The notes under the pieces are model-generated. The model was not told the origin of the DNA. It saw only the letters and a program-made list of their open reading frames with translations, and searched no databases. The position numbers and the translations under genes are program-made. A stretch of DNA of 64,000 bases from RCC1774 sp050330855 (GTDB lineage: Bacteria; Cyanobacteriota; Cyanobacteriia; Thermosynechococcales; Thermosynechococcaceae), in contig JBHJNL010000050.1 in NCBI GenBank assembly GCA_050330855.1, forward strand, positions 1 to 64,000, written 5' to 3'. Positions 8,311 through 17,405 of the stretch are shown in pieces (within the stretch, counting starts at the first letter, position 1; each line of letters begins with the position of its first letter).

Positions 8311-9494
8311 AGGTCAATCACCGCCTGCACTTGCAAATTGGTGAACTTTTCAGCCTTCTCGCTAGAACTGGGATCGAGCTGCACATGCACTTCAATCACC
8401 CGCGCATCAATATTGCTGCTGGGGTCAGAGTTGACAATATTTTGGCGCTGCACCTTGGCATCAATCCAGTCCACCTTGCCCTCTAGTTCACCCGGAAGTA
8501 CGTCGCTGGTTACCTTTACCGATTGACCGGACTGCACATGCTTGATATCGCTTTGATAGACCTCTGCGATCGCATACATGGCGCGAGTCTGACCAATCTC
8601 GACAATGCCATCCTGGGAGACAACTTCCCCCGGTCGGGTATGAATCGCTAGCACCGTTCCGCTTTGAGCGGCTTTTATATAGGCTTGGTCAAGCTGGGCT
8701 TGGGCCTGCTTAACAGCGGCAATTGCTTGCTGCACATTGGCCTCGGCCACCTGAATATCAACAGGCCTGACTTCGGTAATGCGGTCTAAATTAGCTTTGG
8801 CTTGATCAATTTCTGGCGATCGCGTTGACTGCAGCCGACCGAGAACGGCGTTGGCTTCCCGCAATTGCTGCTCAGCGGTGCGCTGCACCAGTTGCTTTGC
8901 ATCTCGTTCTGACGCTGAAATGGCACCCTGAGTATAGAGCGATTGGTACCGACCCGCTTCGGCGGTGGCGTTCTGTAGCTCTGCTTCTAAGCGAGAAATG
9001 GTGGCTTGCTGGGCATCAATAGCTCCCTGCTGCTGGGCGGCTAACCGACTAATTTCAGCACGCTGGGCACCGAGTTCGCCCCGCTTAGCCCCGGCCTTAA
9101 CGCGAGCCAACTCAGCCTGAGCCACTTGCACTCGCCTCTTTGCTTCTAAGACGCTGGCCTGGAGGCGATCGCGGCTGTCTAAAACCGCAATCACTTGACC
9201 AACCTTAACCGAGTCTCCTTCTTTCACAAGGAGCTGATCCACCCGATTACTGGCATTGGAAGGGGCCGAGAGTTTCACAATGTCGCCCTTGGGTTCGAGA
9301 CGACCTAACGCTGTCACGGCTTGACGTGCAGCCTGGGTCATCACAGGGGCTTCCGGCTCAGAGACTTGAAATTGTCGCCATGTATAGCCTGAGATCGCAC
9401 TGACAGAAAACGCCGCCATCACCACCAACGGCACCACGTATCGCCGAGGCGACTTTACCGAGGAAGAATCCATATCCACCGAGCCTTGAACCAT
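8307..9494 (-). CDS. devB: DevB-type HlyD membrane fusion protein
   Basis: A 395-residue periplasmic adaptor anchored by one N-terminal helix (VVPLVVMAAFSVSAISGYTW, about residues 18-37). A lipoyl half (DQLLVKEGDSVKVGQVIAVLD) is followed by long Ala/Gln/Arg-rich coiled coils (residues about 110-255), then the second lipoyl half and beta-barrel (SGTVLAIHTRPGEVVS). First gene of devBCA. An AGGAG site lies about 8 bases before the ATG. The TetR gene reads away on the other side, with inverted repeats between the two. Confidence 0.88.
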   Translation of the reverse strand: MVQGSVDMDSSSVKSPRRYVVPLVVMAAFSVSAISGYTWRQFQVSEPEAPVMTQAARQAVTALGRLEPKGDIVKLSAPSNASNRVDQLLVKEGDSVKVGQVIAVLDSRDRLQASVLEAKRRVQVAQAELARVKAGAKRGELGAQRAEISRLAAQQQGAIDAQQATISRLEAELQNATAEAGRYQSLYTQGAISASERDAKQLVQRTAEQQLREANAVLGRLQSTRSPEIDQAKANLDRITEVRPVDIQVAEANVQQAIAAVKQAQAQLDQAYIKAAQSGTVLAIHTRPGEVVSQDGIVEIGQTRAMYAIAEVYQSDIKHVQSGQSVKVTSDVLPGELEGKVDWIDAKVQRQNIVNSDPSSNIDARVIEVHVQLDPSSSEKAEKFTNLQVQAVIDL

Positions 9495-9520
9495 AACTCA
9501 TCTCCTTTAGGGAGAGTTAG

Positions 9521-9568
9521 CTAAACTAGACAGTTTAGTTTGATGTACTTAAATTAGACTAGACTAAT
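9521..9568. promoter_or_regulatory. Probable TetR operators in the devB/tetR divergent region
   Basis: Two inverted repeats lie in the 218-base gap. The first, 9521-9538, has perfect 7-base arms CTAAACT and AGTTTAG around AGAC. The second, 9553-9568, has ATTAG and CTAAT arms around six bases. The core GTTTAG/CTAGAC is also repeated around them. Paired operators between a TetR gene and a divergent exporter operon are the normal arrangement for autoregulated exporter control. Binding itself is inferred. Confidence 0.6.
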
Positions 9569-9712
9569 CAGTTCAGTTTTGTCAAGTTAGCAAACGGTCC
9601 TTCTTGTTCGTGCTAGCCTTGCTGCCAGAGTCCTTCAAGGGGCGGGGGAAGGCTAGGATTAATGAAGAGCAATGGTCCAATACAGTCCAGTCCTAATCCT
9701 GCCTAGAACACT

Positions 9713-10333
9713 ATGGTTGAAGTCAAAACAAAGCGATCGCTCTCGCCAGAAAAGGCTAATGCCATCTTGGGTGGGGCTATGCAGGAGTTTTTAGTTAACG
9801 GCTATGCCGCAGCCACAATGGATCGGGTCGCCACCGCCGCTGGCGTTTCTAAGGCAACGGTTTATAGTCATTTTGGCGATAAAGAAAATTTATTTGCAGC
9901 CCTCATTAAGAAGATGGCTCAGCAAAAGATCTCAGCCTTATTTGATCCAGAGCATCTGCAAGGCGACCCTCGAATCGTTCTCCCCGTTCTGCTGTCTAAG
10001 GCATTGGATCAGGTGACCTGCGAACCACAACATTTGGCTTTCATTCGCTTGATTATTGGGGAGTCGGGGCGGTTTCCGCAGCTAGCTCAGATTTTTGTTC
10101 GTAATCTGTCGAAGCCAGGGTTAGAGCTACTCAGCCAATATTTTGCGTCGCAGCCCTATCTTAAATTTACCGATCCAGAGGCAACGGCACGTATCGTGGT
10201 GGGTACTATTGCCCATTACGTCCAGACGCAAGAAATGCTCCACGGCAAAGAGATTATCCCTATGGAGACAGACCGATTACTTAAAACACTCATACACTTA
10301 GTGGTGAGTAGCGCAGAACCCGTTCAGCCATAG
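9713..10333 (+). CDS. TetR family transcriptional regulator
   Basis: A 206-residue regulator. The helix-turn-helix lies within residues 14-58 (ANAILGGAMQEFLVNGYAAA, TMDRVATAAGVSKATVYSHF, GDKENLFAALI), followed by a C-terminal ligand domain of the AcrR/TetR_C type. It is divergent from devBCA and probably represses it. The inducer is unknown. Confidence 0.88.
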   Translation: MVEVKTKRSLSPEKANAILGGAMQEFLVNGYAAATMDRVATAAGVSKATVYSHFGDKENLFAALIKKMAQQKISALFDPEHLQGDPRIVLPVLLSKALDQVTCEPQHLAFIRLIIGESGRFPQLAQIFVRNLSKPGLELLSQYFASQPYLKFTDPEATARIVVGTIAHYVQTQEMLHGKEIIPMETDRLLKTLIHLVVSSAEPVQP

Positions 10334-10371
10334 TGTTGGCAATCCCTATGAAAAATGACTTCCTCAAGTGA

Positions 10372-10572
10372 ATCATCTTAGAAAGAGACTATAAAGTCTC
10401 TCTTGGGAGCGTGTATGAGATGGGTGCGATATTCAATTGGGCGGCTGTGGCCGCGTTTGCCTATGTCCAAGATTGGCCGCACTGCTTGCTTTTTTTGTGC
10501 GTGTCGGCTGGAATCATGGCGCGATGCTATCAACGCAGCCGCCGCCTCGGAGCCTCTCTAATCCCTTACTAA
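10372..10572 (+). pseudogene. C-terminal fragment of the ABC-2-like permease family (copy 0)
   Basis: An open frame of about 66 codons, with an internal ATG at 10420, ends YQRSRRLGASLIPY. That is the same C-terminus as the permease copies ending at 12763 (YRRSRKLGASLIPY) and 17405 (YWRSRQLGESLIPY). The MGAIFNW segment aligns with VALMNW of copy A. The whole N-terminal ~450 residues are missing. It is a deletion relic and marks the left edge of the tandem array. An inverted repeat AGAGACT/AGTCTCT (10384-10401) inside it might serve as a weak end for the tetR transcript. Confidence 0.7.
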
Positions 10573-10688
10573 AGACGATGGGTTGAACGAGCTATATCCT
10601 CAACTATCTGCACCTGTTTTGCGCTAACCTCCACCTCTTTAATCTTTCCGGCAAAAATCTGGCGAGAAAACTGAAACATTGGCTTATT

Positions 10689-10720
10689 CCCCCCAGAATT
10701 GGGGGGCTAGGGGGGCAGGG
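10689..10720 (+). repeat. G/C-tract repeat, copy 1
   Basis: CCCCCC-AGAATT-GGGGGG forms a perfect-arm palindrome followed by CTAGGGGGGCAGGG. The same unit recurs inverted at 13872-13903 and direct at 14050-14079. It is a dispersed palindromic repeat of the kind scattered in cyanobacterial intergenic DNA. The remaining bases of 10573-10825 hold nothing I recognise. Confidence 0.7.
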
Positions 10721-10825
10721 CAATACGTTTAGGTTCTACTCAAGCGTGTATCTCGTCGCTAAAATGAGGAGCGGAGACCCATCATTTCAGCTATCGTTGA
10801 GACACAGTAGAGTACTGCACAGCCC

Positions 10826-11077
10826 ATGACACCTGATGAGATCCAAAACGAAATTGCAGGACTCCTTGCGGTTCAGCGGGGGCTGCAGGAAGGACAGCTA
10901 GAGGCCAGCTCTAAAATTGACCGACTGGGTGCGATCGCAGAGAGTCATTTAAGAATGTCAGAAAATCTGCTCAGAACGCAGCAGCAGCAACAGGAGTCAA
11001 TGCGTCAACAGCAGGAATCTATTACCCAGCTCAAACGGGCCGTTGATTACCTGATGAGCAAAGACGGGCAGGATTAG
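10826..11077 (+). CDS. Small coiled-coil protein, function unknown
   Basis: An 83-residue protein, mostly one amphipathic helix rich in Gln and Glu (QQQQQESMRQQQESITQLKR), preceded by MTPDEIQNEIAGLLAVQRGL. Short Gln-rich coiled-coil proteins of this kind are frequent in cyanobacteria. I do not know the function. It stands alone between permease remnants. Confidence 0.6.
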   Translation: MTPDEIQNEIAGLLAVQRGLQEGQLEASSKIDRLGAIAESHLRMSENLLRTQQQQQESMRQQQESITQLKRAVDYLMSKDGQD

Positions 11078-11151
11078 ATCAATTTGTGAGCCAAGACATG
11101 AGAGCGATCGCCCATCCAAGGCATAGAGAGCCTGCGAGAGTGGTGCTTAAT

Positions 11152-11218
11152 ACAACAGAATTCAGGCTGAGCAAGGGCATCCTAAGACAGTAAGCGCATC
11201 ATTTGCAGGAGTGTAGCC
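11152..11218 (+). promoter_or_regulatory. Leader conserved between permease paralogues
   Basis: About 67 bases before copy A (ACAACAGAATT, GAGCAAGGGCATCCTAAGAC, then AGCGCATCATTTGCAGGAGT) are repeated before copy B (13792-13838, then 14143-14168) and, more diverged, before copy C (about 15798-15835). Each ends in a GGAG-type ribosome site 8-9 bases before the MRVG start codon. This shows that the duplication unit included the 5' leader and fixes the ancestral start of each gene. Confidence 0.7.
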
Positions 11219-12763
11219 GTGCGCGTCGGAACTTTACCTTGGCTACTTCGCCATGAATGGCGCTTATGGCGTCGCAGCCCATACGGAGAAACCTGCCTGC
11301 AGCTAGCCTGGACAACCTGTGTTATAGCCGGTATTATTTGCGTCGGCATTATCGGTGTAGACTTCTTCAGCACTGGCCCACAGGACTTTCGACAGCATCT
11401 GACTCAGCATCCTGATGTGGGGTTGTGGATTGCGATCTCGATTTCAGCTCTTTTCTTCGAAATCACGTTTTTCGATAGTCTAAGCCAACTATTCGCAGCG
11501 CTTGAGCAGACCAAGGGCAGAGACTTTCTACTCGCCTCCTCCCCGATCAGCATCCGGCGATTATTCATGATGCAGTTTGGCAAGCTGTTCTCGACAGCAG
11601 TGATCGGGGGGTGATTCTGGTTGTCTTATGCTTTCTGTGCCGCCTTAGTCGTCAGGTCGCTACAGCCGATTGTAGGGTTTGCAATGGTTCTCATTTTTGC
11701 TTCCCTGCTATGTACCGGTTCAGCAATGTGGATTGGGCTAGGTTTAGCCTGCGGGCTAGGAATAAAACGAGCCGCCCTTCTGGACAGACTGATTTTCTTG
11801 CCCCTGTGGCTACTGTCTGCAACGGTTGCCTTCAATGCTTGGGGCATCAGCGCTGGTGCGTGGGAAGCCCAACCCTTTTTGAACGCTTTTCTTGACAACC
11901 CCGTGTATGGTCGTGAGAGCTGGCTTTGGTTATTGGCCCACGCTCTTTTACTAGAGCCACAGGCCATCTTGCTGACCACGTTATTAAGCATAGGGTTAGC
12001 TGCGTTGAGCTATCGGTTCTTACCAGCGATGCTGATCCCAGTCATGCAGCAGTCACAGGTGCAGCAGCGATGATCTTCAAAATATATTCAGAAGCAGTTT
12101 GTCAGCGGTATTGTCCGTAACATCATCCTCAAAGAATGGCGAATCCTTCTGCGATCTCCAAATCTTTGGAGCAGCTCACTAACGCTAATCAGTCTCTTAG
12201 AGATACTAATGCTGGGTGTGTATTATCTCTATGCATCCTTTCCTCTCATTGATGTATGGGCTTTATTGACGCTTTTTGGGGCTGGAATGTACACAATCGT
12301 GTTGGTCCGATCTTGCTTGCTTCAAGATCAAGGTGCCGGATGGCTGGGAGCGATACCTATTCACAGTCTCAAATTACGGTGCAGCAAGTTGCTGGCTATT
12401 CTGATGTTTCTTTGGTGTGCCTTCATTCCCGTTGGGGTTGTGATCAAGCTGCTCAACGGCCCAGGCTTATTACTGATTGGGTTGCTGATTCCCGTCACCA
12501 TCACTCAGGCTGTACTAGCGCTATGGAATGCTTGCCCCCTAGATCAGGCTCCTAAAGATTTGGCTGAACTGAGCTTTATGGGTCGAGATAGCACTCTAGC
12601 CGTTTTTGAATTCGTTGCTCTCATGAATTGGATCAGTCTTGCTGTTTACGTTTATGCCCAACATTGGCTTTTCTGTTTTTTGGTTGCGTGCCTATCAGTC
12701 GCAGTAATGCTGCTGTCCTATCGACGCAGCCGCAAACTCGGAGCTTCGCTGATCCCATACTAA
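11219..12763 (+). pseudogene. ABC-2-like permease, copy A, with two in-frame TGA codons
   Basis: A single frame of 514 codons from GTG 11219 (MRVGTLPWLLRHEWRLWRR) to GASLIPY is interrupted by TGA at 11612-11614 and again at 12071-12073, with no indel. Each half begins with an ABC-2-type motif (HEWRLWRR; then NIILKEWRILLRSP near residue 300) and contains about six hydrophobic segments, so the protein looks like two fused membrane halves. No ATPase lies nearby, and assignment to ABC-2 permeases is from motif and topology only. Alignment with copies B and C shows that the frame on both sides of each stop is real coding sequence. Confidence 0.8.
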
Positions 12764-12825
12764 GCCCCATGCCAAGCAAGGGAGGCGTTAACGTAGTAGA
12801 GACGGCAGTTACCCTTGCATAGTCT

Positions 12826-13200
12826 ATGTCTACAACTGATATTGATCCTGAACGGATGCAGAAATATATCCAAACGGCTCGGCAACGCGCTCAAGCCGAA
12901 AAGGTCAGTTTAGATAAGCGCTATGATCAGGCTTGGCAAGTGGCTCAACAGGCAGCTCAACTGCTGAAATCAGAGTTTGGAGTCTCTCGCGTGGTTTTGT
13001 TTGGATCTTGCTTAGTGCGATCGCGCATCCACTCCCGCTCTGATATTGATCTAGCCGTCTGGGATATGAACGAGCAACTTTACTTCAAGGCCGTGGCCCG
13101 CCTGCAGGATCTTGACCCAAGCTTCGATCTCGATCTGGTTGAGTTTCACAACGCCTATCCCTATATTCAGGCTGCGATTGAGCAAGGGGTAGACCTGTGA
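12826..13200 (+). CDS. MNT-type nucleotidyltransferase antitoxin
   Basis: A 124-residue minimal nucleotidyltransferase with the family core VVLFGSCLVRS and SDIDLAVWD (GS, 11 residues, DxD) and a third acidic position in DLDLVEF. It is paired with a HEPN protein whose GTG overlaps its stop (GTGA). In studied MNT/HEPN pairs the MNT protein inactivates the HEPN ribonuclease by adding nucleotides to it. A helical N-terminal extension (residues 1-45) precedes the core. Confidence 0.85.
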   Translation: MSTTDIDPERMQKYIQTARQRAQAEKVSLDKRYDQAWQVAQQAAQLLKSEFGVSRVVLFGSCLVRSRIHSRSDIDLAVWDMNEQLYFKAVARLQDLDPSFDLDLVEFHNAYPYIQAAIEQGVDL

Positions 13201-13691
13201 GCCGATATAGCCTGTTAATTGCTCGCATTAATCACGAGTTGAACAACTTAGAAAAGACTGTCCATAGAGCCAAAACTCAAGTAGAGAAAGCTGAACGCAG
13301 CGGCGATGCTGATTTTTACGACGCCGTTGCCCTCAATCTTCAGAAGTTTTATATGGGCACAGAACGGATCTTCACTGAAATTGCTAGAGAAATTGATGCC
13401 TATTCCCCTAGCGGTTCAGACTGGCACAAACAGCTACTCCAGCAAATGGTTCTCGAAAACGACAGCGTTCGCCCTGCGGTGCTTTCGTCAGAGACTTATC
13501 AATTGCTTGAGATGGATTATCGCGGGTTCCGCCATGTTGCGACACATCTGTATGCTTTTGATCTTAAAACCAGCCGGATCAACGAACTTGCAAAAATGTT
13601 GCCTGATTGTCTAACGCTACTCCGCAAAGATTTGCAGGCGTTCTGTCAGTATTTACAGGGCTTGCAACAGAATCTTGACCCGCTCGAATAA
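13197..13691 (+). CDS. HEPN-domain toxin (HepT-like ribonuclease)
   Basis: A 164-residue all-helical protein with the HEPN catalytic signature RHVATH (R-x4-H) in YRGFRHVATHLYAFDL. This is the usual context of HepT-like toxins encoded next to MNT antitoxins. The start is GTG 13197, overlapping the antitoxin stop. The pair sits between decayed permease copies A and B and appears intact, unlike its surroundings. Confidence 0.82.
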   Translation: MSRYSLLIARINHELNNLEKTVHRAKTQVEKAERSGDADFYDAVALNLQKFYMGTERIFTEIAREIDAYSPSGSDWHKQLLQQMVLENDSVRPAVLSSETYQLLEMDYRGFRHVATHLYAFDLKTSRINELAKMLPDCLTLLRKDLQAFCQYLQGLQQNLDPLE

Positions 13692-13838
13692 GGCCCAGAA
13701 GTCCATGAAACAAAGTAGGGGAAATTCAGTTGAGAGCGATCTCCCATTTGGCAGCTAGAATCTGCTCCAGTTGGGCGCAGCGATGTTTAAAACAACAGAA
13801 TTTAGGTTGAGGTTGAGCAAGGGCATCCTAAGACAGTA

Positions 13839-14142
13839 GCTCTTTTGCATGAATCGCGACCAATCCTGCGTTGCCCCCCCCCGACCCCCCAATTCTGGGG
13901 GGAGAGTATTGAAAGATCCCGCCGTGGCTGTCAGCACTGATGGGCCAGTCTCACAATCTCAAGTGAGTGACAACTCTGCTCAAAAGTGCGGACGGTGAGC
14001 TGATTCAGGTTGATTTTTACAACAAAGCAGAACAGGATAAAGCTGCTCTCCCCCCAAAATTGGGGGGCTGGGGGGGGGCGAGTGCAACACATGAAGGAAT
14101 CAAAAACAGCCTCAGACAAGAATTCGTGCAAGAGGTCTACTG
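13839..14142. mobile_element. MITE-like insertion of about 300 bp in the copy B leader
   Basis: The conserved leader shared with copy A is split here. It runs to GACAGTA at 13838 and resumes at AGTGCATCATTT from 14143. The inserted segment has imperfect inverted ends (CTCTTTTGCATGAATC at 13840-13855; GAATTCGTGCAAGAG at 14120-14134) and inner inverted copies of the G/C-tract repeat (13872-13903 and 14050-14079). It contains no credible gene. A precise target duplication is not obvious; a 3-4 base one is possible. This fits a non-autonomous element mobilised in trans. Confidence 0.65.
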
Positions 14143-14143
14143 A

Positions 14144-15741
14144 GTGCATCATTTCTGGGAGTATAACTATGCGCGTGGGACTTTACCTTGGCTACTTCGC
14201 CATGAATGGCGCTTATGGTGCCGTGATCCGAAAGGGTTGCCGCTGGTGGTTGATGGGGCGAAGTTAACTCTTGTACTCATTCCTATTTTTTGTGTTGGCA
14301 TCATTGCCGTAGAACTGTTCTGTTCTGACCTGCAGGACTTTCGGCAGTACTTGGCTCAATACCCGGCGACGGGGTTGGGAATTGCGATCGCAACCTGGGG
14401 CCTCCTGTTTCTTGTCATGCTCCGTGTCTGCTTTGATCGGCTCTTCGCCCTGCTCGAAAAGCCCACAGACCTAGATCTGGTCGCTTCTTCTCCCCTCGGT
14501 GCCCAGCATTTCTTCATGATGCAGTTTGGCAAATTAACCACAACCGTGCTGCTTTCCAATGATGCTCTCCCCACATGTGCCCCCTTAATCATCTTCGTCA
14601 CGCATTCTGTACAACCCGTCATTGGTTTAGCCATTACGCTAATTCTTCAAGCTTTGCTTTGCTCAAGTTTGGCGATGTGGATGTGGCTAGATCCAGTGCG
14701 ATGGCTGGGTCTCAAACGAGCCTTTCTGTTTACCAAAAGTCTTTACACCGTACTGGTGCTCTTACTCTTTTTAGGGCTATTCGCAACTTGGCTCATGTCT
14801 TTAGGCGTTGAGTTCCAAAACCCGCTGTGGAAGTTCTGGCAGCAGTCGGTGGTCGGCAGCTCGTGGTGGAGTCATGAAAGCTGGCTATGGTTTCCCACCC
14901 GTACGCTCTTACTCGATCCGCAGGCGGTCTTGTTGATGACCCTATTGAGTGTCGGTCTGTTTGGGTTCAGCGCTTGGCGATTACCGATGGCTTTTATCAA
15001 AGCTGTTCAAAAGCCCCCTGTTCAGCGACGCCGATCGGCAAAGCAGCGCCAGAGGCAGTTTATGCAAGGTGAGATCGCAAACATTATTCTCAAAGAGTGG
15101 CGGATTTTGTTGCGATCTCCACAGATCTGGGCAATGCCAATCATTGTAGGGGGTGCCTGCATCCCGGTTCTGTTTTTAGATCAGTTTCGGATTGAATCGG
15201 ACTCCCTCATGATTTCTGCCGTTGCTTTTATAGCGTGGGTGGTCCTGTTTTTGGGACTCTTTCTCACAGTCAGACTTACCCGAACCTGCCTAGCCCAAGA
15301 CCAGAGCTTAAGCTGGCTACCATCTACGCCGATCACGAGCTTGAAACTGCATATCAGTAAGTTATTGGCAGTTCTCTTGTTGGTTTGGGGCATCTGTATT
15401 CCGATTGGAGTGGTGCTCAGTTGTCTCAACGGCCCAGGAGTGCCGATGATAATGGCGATCATTCCTGCCACGACTAGTCAGGCCATTTTGGCGATTGGAG
15501 TACTTACTCCCCTGGTCCAGCTCTTCAACGCTTGCCTGCTATGGGTTGGCTTGAGCAGGCACTCACCGATTTAGAGTTGTTAGAAGTGGGGGCAATGATC
15601 AGTTGGACCATGATCACACCTCTGGCTTATCTCTACCACTGGCTCTATTCCTTCCTGGATCTTGGTCTATCTGTCGGGATTCTTGCGATCGCATACAGGC
15701 GTCGCCGTTTAGAAAGTTGGGTGCTTGCTCGTCTGGCCTAG
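14144..15741 (+). pseudogene. ABC-2-like permease, copy B, frameshifted at both ends
   Basis: Same family as copy A (TLPWLLRHEWRLWCRDP; NIILKEWRILLRSPQIW). The ancestral ATG is at 14169, but a single base is missing just after it (GGACTTTAC against GGAACTTTAC in copy A), which shifts the frame. A GTG at 14144, preceded by AAGAGG, happens to be in the corrected frame and could replace the start. Near 15500-15530 a second shift moves the frame, so the C-terminal piece (PAMGWLEQALTDLELLEVGA to LARLA) is separated and the body ends early at 15574. The C-terminus has also lost the GxSLIPY ending. Confidence 0.75.
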
Positions 15742-15835
15742 GTTGAATGAGACACTTGAGAAACCGCTCACTCAATCAAAAGAAGCAGGTACGGGGAACC
15801 CTAGAACAGTAGGCGCAATGTTCAGGAGTATCACC

Positions 15836-17405
15836 ATGCGCGTTGGAGCTTTACCCTGGTTGCTGCATCACGTTTTGTGGCGCTTATATCTGCAGTACTA
15901 CACTCGGGCAGATCTGCTGGACTTAACTCAAAGGCTCCCTCTTTTTCGTGCTGATGTCTAGCGCAGTATTGCTGACGGCAGCCTTTAATGGCAGCCCCAT
16001 CTCGTTATCACCCTACTTAGCTCAAAACCCTGAGATTGGTTTTTGGATCACGATTGGATGCTGGAGTCTGTTATTCTTCATCGCTTTTGCAGACATTCTC
16101 CAGCGACTCCTTGCAATCTTGGGCTGTCCTCCCTTCCTAGGCCAGTGGACCTCCTCGCCCCTGAGCTATCAGCTTCAATTTGCAACGCAGTGGGGCCGAA
16201 TAACCGGCATCACTACCATAGAAACGGCAAGTTTCGTGATCCTGATTGTGCCGTCTATCGTTTTGGTGACCCACTCATTACGGCCCATTGTAGGGCTGAT
16301 CGTTGCCTTCATTCCGTTGATGCTGCTGGCAACGAGCCTCGCTGTATGGCTAGGAATTGGTTTGGCGAGATGCTGGGGGGCTACAAGAGCACGTTTGCTC
16401 CTCAGTATGGGCTGTTTCGTCTTGTTCTTCGCTCCGATCTTTATCCTGCTTAGCTCTGCTTGGTTCATCGATTGGACCACCTGGGATGGGCAAGCACCGT
16501 CTCGGCTTTGGCAACACCTGCAGCAAGCTTTCACGAGCAACTTCTGGTGGGGACGACAGAGCTGGCTATGGTTGCCTGCCCGTACCCTATTGCTAGAGCT
16601 AAAAGCGATTGTGCTAACTTTCTTATTTAGTGTGGGTTTAACTGGGTTCACGTACCGGCAATTACCGACGATATTTATAAACCTACTGACGCAGCCTCAG
16701 AAAGAGCGAGAGCAGTCTTCAAACTATCAACCACAAACGTTTACAGTCGGCATTACTCGCAATATTATTCGCAAAGAATGGCGGAATATACGACGGCGAT
16801 TCAATCCCTTTATTGGCTATCTCAATCTTGCAGTTTTGATCTTTATCGTTGCCTTCATCATCCAAAAAGTTGAACTATCGCCTCAGCTCCCTCCGGCAGG
16901 TTTAGCTACATCGACGGTAGTATTGATGAGTCTCTGCTTTGCCTCTTGGCTGACGACCTATTGCGTTGCGGGTGAAGAGGCGATGGGTTGGCTCCGGTCT
17001 GTTCCCGTCAGCAGCCCTAAACTGAGAGAGAGTAAACTATTGGCCGCCCTTATCCCTGTTTGGGTTGTGCTGAGTCCTAGTATTGGTATTGTCATTTCAC
17101 TTGGGGGGTCTGGACTAATGATGTTGGTCTTGCTCTTAGTGGCCCCGGCAGCGCACGCAAGGCTGCGTTTATGGAGTGCTAGCCCTGTTAATCTTGCGAT
17201 TGCGATCGCGCCTCAATGTGCTGAGTTCGAAGGCTTACAGACCTATATTGAAGTTACCTCTTTACTATCGTGGACTGTCTTCGGGATGCTGCTCCAGTCA
17301 CCAGAATGGGCTTACGGACTTCTGGTCCTCCCTGTAGAAGTAGGAATTCTAGGAGTAGCCTACTGGCGCAGCCGTCAATTAGGCGAGTCTTTAATTCCGT
17401 ACTAA
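15836..17405 (+). pseudogene. ABC-2-like permease, copy C, frameshifted near the N-terminus
   Basis: The ancestral ATG 15836 (MRVGALPWLL) has CAGGAG 9 bases upstream and reads for 41 codons to a TAG at 15959. The rest of the protein (VLMSSAVLLTAAF to QLGESLIPY) lies in another frame that opens between about 15925 and 15957. The body of about 485 residues is otherwise uninterrupted and could still be made from GTG 15948, missing the first HEWRL-like motif. The second half starts NIIRKEWRNIRRRF. The stop overlaps the convergent pentapeptide gene. Confidence 0.72.

Noticed and set aside
6405..9494. devBCA as evidence that the organism forms heterocysts
   Set aside because: DevBCA-like exporters are common in cyanobacteria without heterocysts, and no other heterocyst gene is in the window.
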